Source of the DNA: a virus
Virus record (IMG/VR): IMGVR_UViG_3300046714_000400
Coordinates: 1-43,744 of that record
DNA: 43,744 nucleotides
Reading direction: 5' to 3' (one strand)
Shown: piece after piece, positions 1-8,200 of the stretch
Position numbering within the stretch: the stretch's first letter is position 1
Layout of the letters: every line of letters starts with the position of its first letter
Notes under the pieces: model-generated
Told to the model about the DNA's origin: nothing
Seen by the model: only the letters and a program-made list of their open reading frames with translations
Databases searched by the model: none
Made by a program: the position numbers and the translations under genes

Positions 1-13
1 ACCTCGTCCGTGC

Positions 14-652
14 TTGGAGCACTGTGGCAAGAAACACACAGTGGACCGAAGCGTGCGTAGGACGGCCGAAAGAAGCGTCGTCGCCCGCTCGTCGTCCACC
101 CGATCGGCGCGGTCCACGTCGAGCGTCAACCCGTCCACCGAAGGGCAGCGCCTGCTTCGTGCCATCGACGCGTCGCTCGCTCAGGTCGCGCGGGCGATCG
201 GGTGCTCGAAGGCGGTCGTCGGGCATTGGCGTGCCGGCGAGAAGCTGCCGAGCGACCCGCTGCGGGGGCGCCTGCACGAGGTGTACGGCATTGCGCCGAC
301 CGCATGGGACCTTGCGGCAGGCACGGCGCCGTCGGCCGCTGCGGAGCCGGCCGAGGCACCTCTCGTCGACGTTGAGGGCTCCGACACACTCACGCTGACG
401 AACGCTCAGATCAGCGCGATCCAACGCTCGCTTGCGCGTGCCGATCTGAGCGACAGCGCGCGCTCGAAGAAAGAGGACACGCTCGCGAAGCTGCTCGCGC
501 TCAAGGCGCGGCTCGAGCGCGATGACGACGAGGACCGCTTCGTGCGCGGGCCCAAGTGGAAGCGATTCAAGGAGCGCTTGCTCGCGGCGCTGAAGGAGCA
601 CCCGCCCGCCGCGCTCGCGGCCGCGGAGGCACTGCGGGAGGCCGAGGGGTGA
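14..652 (+). CDS. Putative terminase small subunit with helix-turn-helix
   Basis: Role inferred from position directly upstream of the large terminase: small terminases bind phage DNA at the packaging site. Residues 46-100 form a predicted helix-turn-helix (VAR..G.S..VV..W.AG) ending in YGIAPTAWD. Residues 125-165 look helical and charged, suiting oligomerisation, and 176-205 are a basic/acidic tail. The 212-residue length suits the family, but I recognise no family signature. The start is uncertain: TTG at 14 gives this length, GTG at 41 would remove nine residues, and if the genome is circular the frame stays open into the other end of the window. The stop overlaps the next gene's GTG. The motif recurs in the small gene at 2250. 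Confidence 0.65.
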   Translation: MEHCGKKHTVDRSVRRTAERSVVARSSSTRSARSTSSVNPSTEGQRLLRAIDASLAQVARAIGCSKAVVGHWRAGEKLPSDPLRGRLHEVYGIAPTAWDLAAGTAPSAAAEPAEAPLVDVEGSDTLTLTNAQISAIQRSLARADLSDSARSKKEDTLAKLLALKARLERDDDEDRFVRGPKWKRFKERLLAALKEHPPAALAAAEALREAEG

Positions 653-2253
653 CGCTCCCCCTCGAGCAGCGCCGGCGTCGACGCGCGCCGACCGATCGGC
701 GGACTATGGCGGCCGATCTCTCCCCCGCGCTCTTCGAGCTGCACCGCTCGACGACGTCGCCCCAGTGGCCATCGTCGCTCTATCGCGACGATCCGGTGAG
801 ATTCTGCTGCGAGGTGCTCGGCGTCGATCTCTGGCCGAAGCAGGTGGAGATCGCCGAGAGCGTCCGCGACAACCCGCTGACGAGCGTGAAGAGCGGGCAC
901 CGCATCGGAAAGAGCACGATCGGAGCGGCGATCGCGCTCTGGTTCTACGCGAGCTTCGAGGACGCGCGCGTGATCATGACGGCACCGACGGCGCGCCAGG
1001 TCGAGGGCATCCTCTGGCGCGAGCTCCGCAAGCTCTTCGAGCGCGCGAAGGTGCGCCTCGATGGGGAGATCAGCCCGAAGGCAGCGACAGGCCTTGTCTC
1101 CGCCAACTTCCGCGAGGTGCGCGGCTACACAGCGAAGGACGTCGAAGCGATCACCGGCACGGCAGGCGCCAACCTGCTCTTCCTTCTCGACGAGGCGAGC
1201 GGCATCGCAGACGCGATCTACGAAGGACTCGAAGGCAACCGCGCGGGCTGGGCCGAAGAAGCGGGCGTGATGGTGCGCATGCTGCTCCTCGGCAATCCGA
1301 CGAAGACGCGCGGCGAGTTCTACGATTCGCACGAGCATCCACGAAAGAAGCAGGTCTACCACCGGATCACGGTGAGCTCGCGCGAGACGCCGAACGCCGT
1401 GCAAGGGCGCATTGTTTTCCCGGGCCTCGCGACGCGCGAATGGATCGCGCAGATGGAAGCGAAGTACGGCGCCGACTCGGCGTTCGTGAAGGTGCGCGTC
1501 GACGGAGAGTTCCCCGTCGGCGAGGACGGCAAGGCGTTCTCGATCGATGCGATCACGAGGTCGCAGGAACGGTGGGACGACACGATCGCCGAGGGCCGGC
1601 TCTTCGTTGGGATCGATCCGGCCGGCGACAGCGGCACGGGCGACGACGCATGTTTCAGCGTGCGGCGCGGCGCGAAGCAACTTCGCTTGCGCGCCGAGCT
1701 CGGGCTCGACGAGACGGGCCACGGTCGCGTGCTGCTCGAGCTGATCGACGAGCACGAGAGCTATCAAGGCGAGCGCGCGATCGTCGTGATGGACTCGGAG
1801 GGGCCCGTCGGGACGAGGGTCTATCGAAACCTCCGCGCGCTCTCGCACCGAACGGGGCGCTTCGAGCTCTACGGCGTGCGCGCGAGCCAGCAAGCGCGAC
1901 AACGCGCGACCTTCGATCGCGTGCGCGACGAGCTCGCCGGCGCGCTGGGGAAGTGGCTGCGCGACGAGAAGGGAGCGTTGCTCGAGGACGAGCTCCTCGA
2001 GGACGAGCTGCACGTTCTCGAGTGGGAGAGTGTGAAGGGGAAGTCGAAGATCACACCGAAGAAGAAGATCCGGCAGGAGCTCGGCCGCTCGCCGGATCGG
2101 TACGACGCGACGGCGCTGTCGGTGTGGGAACCAAGCGCGGCGACCGAGAGCGCGGCGGCGGACGAGCGCGTCGAGGACGAGCTCGACGACATCGAACCGG
2201 CCGCGTCCGTCAACCCGTACTCCGGCGCGTTCGATCCGTACGGCGGACGATGA
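649..2253 (+). CDS. Terminase large subunit
   Basis: Packaging motor: the N-terminal ATPase drives DNA into the prohead and the C-terminal RNase H-like nuclease cuts the concatemer. Walker A is SGHRIGKST at about residues 82-90, Walker B LLFLLDEAS near 176-184, and the coupling motif GNPT near 215. The nuclease shows VGIDPAGDSGTGDDA near 300-315, MDSEG near 351 and SPDRYDAT near 461, which supply the acidic metal ligands. The 534-residue length is usual. GTG at 649 is chosen because GGGAGG lies at 636-641, seven bases upstream, and it overlaps the previous stop as GTGA. ATG at 706 is the alternative. Order small-large-portal matches Mu genes 27-28-29. Confidence 0.93.
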   Translation: MTLPLEQRRRRRAPTDRRTMAADLSPALFELHRSTTSPQWPSSLYRDDPVRFCCEVLGVDLWPKQVEIAESVRDNPLTSVKSGHRIGKSTIGAAIALWFYASFEDARVIMTAPTARQVEGILWRELRKLFERAKVRLDGEISPKAATGLVSANFREVRGYTAKDVEAITGTAGANLLFLLDEASGIADAIYEGLEGNRAGWAEEAGVMVRMLLLGNPTKTRGEFYDSHEHPRKKQVYHRITVSSRETPNAVQGRIVFPGLATREWIAQMEAKYGADSAFVKVRVDGEFPVGEDGKAFSIDAITRSQERWDDTIAEGRLFVGIDPAGDSGTGDDACFSVRRGAKQLRLRAELGLDETGHGRVLLELIDEHESYQGERAIVVMDSEGPVGTRVYRNLRALSHRTGRFELYGVRASQQARQRATFDRVRDELAGALGKWLRDEKGALLEDELLEDELHVLEWESVKGKSKITPKKKIRQELGRSPDRYDATALSVWEPSAATESAAADERVEDELDDIEPAASVNPYSGAFDPYGGR

Positions 2254-2435
2254 ACCGCGGGCGCGCGGCGCTCGTGCGCGTGCTGCGCCAAACACGCGCT
2301 CGGTACGTAGCGCGGCGATGTCGCGTAACGGTGAGCGCGGTCTACAACTGGACGGCGGGCCGGCGGCGCCCGTGTCGACGATGTCGACGCGCTCTCGCCG
2401 GCTACGGCATCGCGCTCGACGCATGGGATCGCTGA
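2250..2435 (+). CDS. Small HTH protein related to the terminase small subunit
   Basis: A 61-residue, strongly basic protein whose ATG overlaps the large terminase stop (ATGA). It reads VARR..VTVSAVYNWTAG and ends YGIALDAWDR, closely matching the helix-turn-helix and the YGIAPTAWD end of the first gene. Two proteins with this fold therefore flank the large terminase. It may be a second DNA-binding subunit, a regulator of late genes or a duplicated remnant. Function is not known; the similarity is seen by eye, not by alignment software. Confidence 0.6.
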   Translation: MNRGRAALVRVLRQTRARYVARRCRVTVSAVYNWTAGRRRPCRRCRRALAGYGIALDAWDR

Positions 2436-2436
2436 C

Positions 2437-2464
2437 CGTCTACCGCGATCACGATCGGTAGACG
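2437..2464. repeat. Inverted repeat between terminase and portal genes
   Basis: Perfect 9-base arms, CGTCTACCG at 2437-2445 and CGGTAGACG at 2456-2464, with a 10-base loop, starting two bases after the stop at 2435. No T-run follows directly, so it is not a classic terminator. It could be an mRNA processing hairpin or a binding site. The rest of the gap to 2511 holds a TTTT stretch and nothing else I recognise. Confidence 0.6.
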
Positions 2465-2511
2465 CCAGAATCACACGCTCGCGATTTTCGATCTCGCCAT
2501 CTTTCGGTTCG

Positions 2512-3843
2512 ATGGGTTGGCGCGATGTCGTAGCAACGCTTCTCGGCTTCTCGGCCTACACGGCCGCGGGACCGAAGCAGCCGAGCCTCGACGACCCGCA
2601 GGTCGAGCGGACGCGCGCTGCCTTCGGCGGCCAGCTGCAGGTCCCGCCGACAAGCCAGACGCGCTGGTATCTCGCCGACCTCGAGTCGGCGGAGATCTCG
2701 GCCGATCGCGGCGACCTCGCGCAGCTCGCTCGGCTCATGCGCGCGGCGCGGAAGGACGGCGTGCTCGCGGGCGTGCTCTCGACGCGCACCGACGGGCTCG
2801 TGCGGTTGCCGAAGCGCTTCCGCGGCGACGCCGAGGCGATCGCGGCGCTCGAGGTGGGGCACGACGTCGCGCGGTCGATCTTCGACGAGATGTTCCCGCC
2901 GGCCGAGCTGGCGCTCATTGCGGCGGACGGCGAGCTCTGCGGCGTGGGCGTCGGCGAGCTCGTGCCGGTCGAGGGCCGCGATCACCCGATCCTCGTGCGC
3001 CTCGATCCCGAGTTCCTCACCTACCGATGGCAGGAGAACCGCTGGTACTTCCGGAGCGTCGCGGGGCTCATCCCGATCACGCCCGGTGATGGGCGCTGGA
3101 TCCTGCACACGCCAGGCGGCCGCAATGCGCCGTGGCAACACGGGCTCTGGCGAGCGATCGGCCGCGCGTTCATCCGCAAGGAGCACGCGAGCCTCTACAA
3201 GGACGCGTGGGAGTCGAAGCTCGCTCACCCTGCACGCGTCGCGATCGCGCCGCAAGGCGCCGCCGAGGAGCAGAAGCAGGGCTGGTTCCGCAAGGTCATG
3301 GCCTGGGGAGTGAACACCGTCTTCGGTCTCACGCCCGGCTACGACGTGAAGCTGCTCGAGAGCAACGGCCGCGGCTACGACAGCTTCAATCGGACGATCG
3401 CCGATCAGAACAACGAGATGATCATCGCGGTCGCCGGGCAGACCGTGACGACCGACGGCGGCACCGGCTTCGCGAACGCTGACATCCACAAGTCGATCCG
3501 CGCGGACCTGATCAAGGCCACGGCGGACGCGCTCGCGTACACGATCAACACGCAGGGCCTGCCGCTCTGGATCGTGACGATCTTCGGCGAGGACGCGCTC
3601 GCGACGCGCGGGGTCATCGTCGAATGGGACGTGACGCCGCCGAAGGATCGCGCGAACGAGGCGAACGCGATCGTGGCGGTGGCCACGGCGATCAAGGGGC
3701 TCACCGAGGCGCTGGCGCCGTACGGGAAGCAGCCCGACGTCGACGCGATCTGCACGCAGTTCGGGATCGCCGTGAAGGACATCGAGACGCCGATCGCGAA
3801 CGACAACGCAAAGCCGCTCGAGCTCGTCAGGGAGGCTGCTTGA
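2512..3843 (+). CDS. Portal protein, DUF935 / Mu gp29-like
   Basis: Forms the dodecameric ring at the head vertex through which DNA enters and leaves. The 443-residue protein has the pattern of the Mu gp29/DUF935 group: an N-terminal region with repeated R/K-D-G..V-L-AGVLSTRTDGL, a middle WxFRSVAGLIP..PGDGRW segment, the RNKEH..LYKDAWE helix, and a later IADQNNEMIIAVAGQTVTTDGGTGFANADIH stretch typical of these portals. It follows the large terminase as in Mu and its stop overlaps the protease start. The assignment is by motif and order. Confidence 0.85.
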   Translation: MGWRDVVATLLGFSAYTAAGPKQPSLDDPQVERTRAAFGGQLQVPPTSQTRWYLADLESAEISADRGDLAQLARLMRAARKDGVLAGVLSTRTDGLVRLPKRFRGDAEAIAALEVGHDVARSIFDEMFPPAELALIAADGELCGVGVGELVPVEGRDHPILVRLDPEFLTYRWQENRWYFRSVAGLIPITPGDGRWILHTPGGRNAPWQHGLWRAIGRAFIRKEHASLYKDAWESKLAHPARVAIAPQGAAEEQKQGWFRKVMAWGVNTVFGLTPGYDVKLLESNGRGYDSFNRTIADQNNEMIIAVAGQTVTTDGGTGFANADIHKSIRADLIKATADALAYTINTQGLPLWIVTIFGEDALATRGVIVEWDVTPPKDRANEANAIVAVATAIKGLTEALAPYGKQPDVDAICTQFGIAVKDIETPIANDNAKPLELVREAA

Positions 3844-5273
3844 CCGAGCCCCGCAAGTTCGCGCCTACCGGGCCTCTCGCGCTCGAGCCGCGCGCGTTCG
3901 GCATGTTGCTGCTCGCGCCCTACCAACCGCCGGCACCCGTGGATCGCGGCGGCGTGTCAGTCGTGGCAGTCCGCGGTCCGCTCGAGCAGTTCCGGAGCCT
4001 CTACGCGGACTCTTACGAGGCGATCTGCGAACGCGTCGATGCCGCACTCTTGGCGTATCCGCGCGCGCTCGTGCTCTCCATCGCCTCCCCGGGAGGGCTC
4101 GTCGCCGGCGTCTTCGAGGCGGCGGATCGGATCCGGCAGTCATGCGCATCGGCCGGCGTGCCGCTCTTCGCGTACGTCGACGGGAGCGCATGCTCGGCCG
4201 CCTACGCGCTCGCATGTGCAGCGTCGCGGATCTCGGCGCCGCCCTCGGCCTCTGTCGGCTCCATTGGAGTGATCGCTGAGTGCGTCGATGCGAGCGCGCA
4301 GCTCGCACAGATGGGCGTGGCGGTACGTATGGTGTCGAGCGGCGCGAGCAAGAGCGACGGCGATCCACGTACCCAAGCCTCGGGCCCCGCGCTCACGCGT
4401 ATGCAGAGCAAGGTCGACGAGCTCGCCGAAGTGTTCTTCGCGCACGTCGCCGCCCGCCGCCCGATGACGGTCGACGCGATCCGCGCGCTCGACGCCGGCG
4501 TATTTCTCGGTGTGCAGGCGCAGCAACTCGGCTTGGTCGATGACCAGCAGACACTCGACGAGCTCTTGGGCGCGATCACCGCGACCGCAGCGAGAGAGGA
4601 CACGATGAGTACGAAGGCATCGAAGGGATACGAGGACGCGATCGCGGCGCTACGCAAGTGCGCGTCGAGCGACGACGCCAAGGAAGCCGCGAAGGCGAAG
4701 CGCATGCTCGCGGCCGAGCTCGCGGAAGATGATCCGCCCGAGCCCGACGAGGACGACAAGGACGACAAGCCGGCCGACAAGCCGGCCGACGAGAAGGGCG
4801 AGGTCGCGTCCCCTCCTGCCGCCCGGGCGCCGTCGTCCGAAGCGGCGCTGGTACCGGCGGCCACGGCGGCCGCGCTCGCAGTGACTGTCAACGAACATGG
4901 TGCGCAGCTCGCCGAGCTCCGCGCTGCGCGGGAGACGGAGCAGAAGGCGGCGCTCTTCGCGGGCCGACCCGATCTGCAGCCGTCGCTCGTCGACGTTCTC
5001 GCGAAGCAGCCGTACGCCGAGGCGAAGAAGATCGTCGACGCGATCAAGAAGCCCGCGGTGCCGAAGCCGGCCGCTGCGGCCACCGTCGCGCCGACGCGCG
5101 GCGAAGGCCAGGGCGACATGGGCGCCGGGCCGACGGCGAGCTCGCCGCACGCGAGCGAGATGGATGTCGTGATGGGCTTCGCGGCGTCGGCACCGGCCGT
5201 GCGCCGCGAGGGCTCGTCGATGGTCTTCAGCGCCGCGGGCTCCGTGCCCGCGAGTAAGGGAGGTGCGAAGTGA
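3840..5273 (+). CDS. Prohead protease (SppA/lambda gpC type) fused to scaffold
   Basis: Cleaves scaffold and portal/head proteins during prohead maturation. Residues 1-250 are an S49 (SppA, lambda gpC) peptidase: IASPGG at 81-86, nucleophile Ser119 in ACSAAY, and the general-base Lys171 in GASKSDGDP. From about residue 256 the chain becomes acidic, alanine-rich and coiled (EDDPPEPDEDDKDDKPADK), a scaffold-like region ending at 477. The TTG start at 3840 overlaps the portal stop and follows AGGGAGG at 3829-3835. The next ATG (3903) would remove 21 residues. An internal in-frame start is listed separately. Confidence 0.87.
   Translation: MTEPRKFAPTGPLALEPRAFGMLLLAPYQPPAPVDRGGVSVVAVRGPLEQFRSLYADSYEAICERVDAALLAYPRALVLSIASPGGLVAGVFEAADRIRQSCASAGVPLFAYVDGSACSAAYALACAASRISAPPSASVGSIGVIAECVDASAQLAQMGVAVRMVSSGASKSDGDPRTQASGPALTRMQSKVDELAEVFFAHVAARRPMTVDAIRALDAGVFLGVQAQQLGLVDDQQTLDELLGAITATAAREDTMSTKASKGYEDAIAALRKCASSDDAKEAAKAKRMLAAELAEDDPPEPDEDDKDDKPADKPADEKGEVASPPAARAPSSEAALVPAATAAALAVTVNEHGAQLAELRAARETEQKAALFAGRPDLQPSLVDVLAKQPYAEAKKIVDAIKKPAVPKPAAAATVAPTRGEGQGDMGAGPTASSPHASEMDVVMGFAASAPAVRREGSSMVFSAAGSVPASKGGAK
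4605..5273 (+). CDS. Nested scaffold protein from internal in-frame start
   Basis: An ATG at 4605, in frame within the protease-scaffold gene, is preceded by GAGAGGA at 4594-4600. It would give a 222-residue protein containing only the acidic, coiled scaffold region. Lambda C/Nu3 works this way: protease and scaffold share a C-terminus. The site lies exactly where the peptidase domain ends. Independent translation is inferred from the ribosome-binding site and the domain boundary. Confidence 0.55.
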   Translation: MSTKASKGYEDAIAALRKCASSDDAKEAAKAKRMLAAELAEDDPPEPDEDDKDDKPADKPADEKGEVASPPAARAPSSEAALVPAATAAALAVTVNEHGAQLAELRAARETEQKAALFAGRPDLQPSLVDVLAKQPYAEAKKIVDAIKKPAVPKPAAAATVAPTRGEGQGDMGAGPTASSPHASEMDVVMGFAASAPAVRREGSSMVFSAAGSVPASKGGAK

Positions 5274-6034
5274 CCGCACTGCAGGCAGAGCGCGCGCGCT
5301 CCATCGAGAAGTTCACGTACCGACAGTTCACGCTCGACGTAGGCAACAAGGCCTACAAGGGCGGACAGGCGGTAATCGATCTCTCGACCGGCAAGTGCGA
5401 GCCGGGGCACGACGCGGAAACGGACCTCTTCGCGATCGGCACCTTCGACGAGACCGTCGACGCCACGTCGGCCGCGAAGCTCGTCAACGTCAACCTCGGC
5501 CGCGAAGTGCTCGCCGAGTGGGTGGTGAACGGCACGGCGGGCGACGCGATCGCGATCACCGACGTCGGGAACCTCTGCTACTTCATGGACGACCAGACCG
5601 TCTCGAAGGTGGCGACCAACCGGTCGGTCGCCGGGCGGATCTGGGACTTCTCGAGCACGCGCGGTGTGCTCGTCGAGCGGCTGCAGGCGGTGCCGACGCC
5701 GAGCTCGACTCTCGCCAGCCTCGTGACCGTCGCCGCGAACGCGCCTGCGTTCGTGTCGAACGACAGCGTGGTCGGCAACAACCCGAACAGCGGCACCTCG
5801 TTCGACATCCCGACGACGGCCGCGGCGTCGACGGTCACGCTGCCGGCGACGGCGACCGAAGGGACGCTGATCTACTTCTTCGCGGACGGCACGAAGAACG
5901 CGCACACGGTGCAGTACCGCGACGCGACGGGCCCGGTGAACCTCACGGCCGCGTTGACCGCGTCGAAGCGCCACCTCGCGATCGCCAACTTCCGCAACAG
6001 CAAGTGGGCAGTGACCGCAACGGTCGCCCCGTAG
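5270..6034 (+). CDS. Putative capsid decoration protein, DUF2190-like
   Basis: A 254-residue protein, GTG start overlapping the protease stop and a strong GGGAGG just upstream. The N-terminal part (VTALQAERARSIEKF...YKGGQAVIDLSTGK...GTFDETVDA) resembles head-fibre or DUF2190-type cement proteins, small beta domains that decorate the capsid surface. The C-terminal half is beta-rich (STVTLPATATEGTLIYFFADGTK), like a receptor- or fibre-type beta sandwich. It sits between protease and major capsid gene, the usual place for decoration proteins. Assignment is by position and resemblance. Confidence 0.6.
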   Translation: MTALQAERARSIEKFTYRQFTLDVGNKAYKGGQAVIDLSTGKCEPGHDAETDLFAIGTFDETVDATSAAKLVNVNLGREVLAEWVVNGTAGDAIAITDVGNLCYFMDDQTVSKVATNRSVAGRIWDFSSTRGVLVERLQAVPTPSSTLASLVTVAANAPAFVSNDSVVGNNPNSGTSFDIPTTAAASTVTLPATATEGTLIYFFADGTKNAHTVQYRDATGPVNLTAALTASKRHLAIANFRNSKWAVTATVAP

Positions 6035-6069
6035 CGCCGAGCACAGCGGCTGTGCGCCGCGCCGCCATC

Positions 6070-6100
6070 GCCCCGCCGGACAGGATCCCGGCGGGGCTTT
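6070..6100 (+). terminator. Hairpin between decoration and capsid genes
   Basis: Perfect 10-base arms, GCCCCGCCGG at 6070-6079 and CCGGCGGGGC at 6088-6097, with an 8-base loop and then TTT. The U-tract is short, so it may be a weak terminator, an attenuator, or an mRNA-end-protecting hairpin that sets capsid mRNA levels. Confidence 0.55.
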
Positions 6101-6134
6101 GGAGGTGCAAGCGCAGCGATAGGAGACACACGCC

Positions 6135-7196
6135 ATGGGCGCACTGACCCCTACTTTCCTCCTCGACCTAGAATCTCGGATGCAGTCGATCACCGAGCGC
6201 GAGTATCAGCGGCTCGTCGCCAACCTCTGGTGGCAGACGATCACGAAGGTCCGTCAGTCGCAGACGCGGCAGGAGCTCATCACGTGGCTTCTCTCGACTG
6301 CGATGATCCGCGACACGCAGAAGGGCGGACAGCTCTCGTTCGACGATCTCGTGGCGACATACACGCAGATCGAGAATAAGAACAGCGGCGCGGGGCTCGT
6401 GCTCAAGCGTGCGCAGATGGAGGACCTATACAACGGCATCGCCGGCGGCGAGGGCATGGACTTAGCCGGTGCGTGGGCGTCGGACATCGGTCAGTACATG
6501 GCGTACTGGCCGCAGAAGCAGGTCGCGTTCTTCCTGAAGAACGCTCATCTCACCGCGCCGAGCGGCGGATTCACCGGATACGACGGCGTCGCGTTCTTCA
6601 CGTCGAACCACCCCGTCAACCCGATGAACACGGGCCTCGGGACGTTCCAAAACATCTTCACCGGCGGCGCGAGCGGCAGCTACCCCGGCGCATGCCCGAT
6701 CGACGACGCGGTCGACATCGACGACGCGCTCGTCAACCTCAGCAAGATCTACAGCTACCTCGCCACGATCAAGATGCCCAACGGCGAGGACCCGCGGTTC
6801 TTGCGACCGCGGTTCTTGATCGTGCCGCCGCGCATGTTCCCGCGCGCGGTCCAGCTCACGAGCGCCAAGTTCATCGCGCAGACGAGCGGCTCCGGCGCCG
6901 GTGGGGCAGACGTCGAGGCGGTCGTTCGGGCGCTCGGGTACGCAGCGCCAGTGCAGGCGGACGAGCTCGCCGGCTTCGAATCCGACACCACGTTCTTTGT
7001 CGCCGCGGAGCAGGTCGCCGGCAGCACTCTCGGTGGCGTGCTCTACCTCGAGCGCGAGGCCTACCGCATCAACTACTACGGCCAGATGGAGGCGCCCGAG
7101 CTCAACCGCAAGGACGAACTCGAGTGGCACGTGAAGGGCCGCAACGTGGTCGCCGCGGGACACCCGTACCTCCTGTTCAAGTGCAAGGGCAGCTGA
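6135..7196 (+). CDS. Major capsid protein, Mu gpT-like
   Basis: Main shell protein of the head. The 353-residue sequence has the gpT pattern: an early EYQRLVANLWWQTITKVRQS segment, then REL..WLLSTAMI, a GFTGYDGVAFF..NHP loop, PRFLRPRFLIVPP and a C-terminal AYRINYYGQMEAPELNRKDELEW..KGRN. AGGAGA lies about ten bases before the ATG. It is followed directly by a tRNA gene, and a hairpin separates it from the gene before. Confidence 0.88.
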   Translation: MGALTPTFLLDLESRMQSITEREYQRLVANLWWQTITKVRQSQTRQELITWLLSTAMIRDTQKGGQLSFDDLVATYTQIENKNSGAGLVLKRAQMEDLYNGIAGGEGMDLAGAWASDIGQYMAYWPQKQVAFFLKNAHLTAPSGGFTGYDGVAFFTSNHPVNPMNTGLGTFQNIFTGGASGSYPGACPIDDAVDIDDALVNLSKIYSYLATIKMPNGEDPRFLRPRFLIVPPRMFPRAVQLTSAKFIAQTSGSGAGGADVEAVVRALGYAAPVQADELAGFESDTTFFVAAEQVAGSTLGGVLYLEREAYRINYYGQMEAPELNRKDELEWHVKGRNVVAAGHPYLLFKCKGS

Positions 7197-7240
7197 GCAC
7201 GTGAGCTGATCACGAGCGTCGCATCGGCGGCGCTCATCGT

Positions 7241-7312
7241 CGCAGCGTGGAGAAGGGGCATCTCGCCGCGTTCATACCGCGGAGATCGCCGGTTCGATTC
7301 CGGCCGCTGCAA
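7241..7312 (+). tRNA. tRNA-fMet-like (anticodon CAT), initiator type
   Basis: A full cloverleaf can be drawn. Acceptor arms 7241-7247 (CGCAGCG) and 7305-7311 pair at six positions, with an unpaired C1 and A72, the hallmark of bacterial initiator tRNA. T8 G9 follow; the D-stem GAGA/TCTC has A11-T24, also initiator-like. The anticodon stem CCGCG/CGCGG encloses TTCATAC with CAT at 7273-7275. The variable loop is AGATC, the T-stem GCCGG/CCGGC encloses TTCGATT, and the discriminator is A73. CCA is not encoded. Unlike the usual initiator, stem pairs 29-31 are G-C, C-G, G-C, not three G-C. It lies in the 127-base gap after the capsid gene. Confidence 0.85.
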
Positions 7313-7323
7313 TCGAGAGAACG

Positions 7324-7809
7324 ATGGCGTACCTCGACCTCACCGGATTCAAGGCCTCGTCGATCATGCCCGACGAAGACGTCGACGCGCTCAACACGCG
7401 TTACGCGGCGTTCTTCGCGGCGCAGCTCGACAACGAGTCCGCATGGATCGACGCGCGCTTGCGCAAGCGATACGACGTGCCCTTCGCGTCGCCTTATCCA
7501 AAGGCAGTCGTGCGCTGGCTAGCCGCGCTCGTAACGGAGAAGGCATATCTAAAGCGCGGCGTCGATCCCAACGACCAAGAGATGACGTCGATCTTCGAAG
7601 CGGCGAAGGACGCGCGCGCGGAGATCCTCGAAGCGGCGGACAGCGATACGGGCCTCTTCGATCTGCCGCTGCGCGCCGACACGACGGCGAGCGGAGTCTC
7701 GCGAGGGAGCCCGCTCAGCTACTCGGAGACCTCGCCGTACGTGTGGACCGATCAGCAGCTCGCCGTGGGACGCGTCGAGGACGGCGCGCGGAGGGGCACC
7801 GGTGGCTGA
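7324..7809 (+). CDS. Head-tail connector, DUF1320 / Mu gp36-like
   Basis: A 161-residue protein starting 11 bases after the tRNA, with GAGAG upstream of the ATG. MAYLDLTGF at the N-terminus, DALNTRYAAFFAAQLDNESAWIDARLRKRYDVPF in the middle and the following RWLAALVTEKAYLKRG match the DUF1320 (Mu gp36-like) pattern of small helical head-completion proteins. These act beneath the portal to join head and tail. Overlaps the next gene by eight bases. Confidence 0.75.
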   Translation: MAYLDLTGFKASSIMPDEDVDALNTRYAAFFAAQLDNESAWIDARLRKRYDVPFASPYPKAVVRWLAALVTEKAYLKRGVDPNDQEMTSIFEAAKDARAEILEAADSDTGLFDLPLRADTTASGVSRGSPLSYSETSPYVWTDQQLAVGRVEDGARRGTGG

Positions 7810-8200
7810 GGGCGCCGCAGAACTGCAGCGCTGGATCGCGAAGCTGCACGATCTCGAGCAGCTCCCGCAACGCGTCGCGCCGCTGGTGGCGAAGGCGCTC
7901 GAGCAGGAGCTCCTGCACAACGTCGCGCGCGGCGTCGGCCCCGATGGCGTGGCGTGGCCGCGCACGAAGGATGGACATCTCCCGCTGCAGCACACGGGGC
8001 GCGAGCTCACCGTGCGTGCGGTCGGGACGTCGATCGTGGCGCGGCTCGTCGGCGTCCATGCTCTCCATCACCGCGGCGCGGTGCGCGGCGGCGTGCGGCG
8101 GCCGATCCTGCCGAGCAGCGCGCTGCCCGAGCCGATGGTGCGCGCGATCCGGAACGTCATCACCGCGGCGCTCGCGCGCACGATGGAGAGCACGTCGTGA
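7802..8200 (+). CDS. Tail completion / virion morphogenesis protein
   Basis: A 132-residue protein, GTG start with GGAGGGG at 7790-7796. The pattern AAELQRWIAKLHDLEQL...ALEQELLHNVARGVGPDGVAWPRTKDGHLPLQHTGRE is that of the phage virion morphogenesis family (Mu gpG, P2 gpS), with the usual ..G.D..G..W...K.G..L..TG.L. core. Such proteins complete the neck or tail end. It lies between the connector and the tail terminator, as expected. Confidence 0.7.
   Translation: MAEGAAELQRWIAKLHDLEQLPQRVAPLVAKALEQELLHNVARGVGPDGVAWPRTKDGHLPLQHTGRELTVRAVGTSIVARLVGVHALHHRGAVRGGVRRPILPSSALPEPMVRAIRNVITAALARTMESTS

Noticed and set aside
406-2424. A 672-residue reading frame on the minus strand opposite the terminase genes
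   Set aside because: Composition is dominated by Arg, Ala and Leu with no domain; it is the codon-pattern shadow of a real plus-strand gene. Similar ones at 4202-6193, 16967-19009 and 9020-10483 were rejected for the same reason.
2437-2464. Rho-independent terminator after the terminase genes
   Set aside because: No T-run follows the right arm; kept only as an inverted repeat.
7241-7312. Elongator tRNA-Met or tRNA-Ile2
   Set aside because: Both would need a paired 1-72 position; C1-A72 plus A11-T24 favour an initiator.
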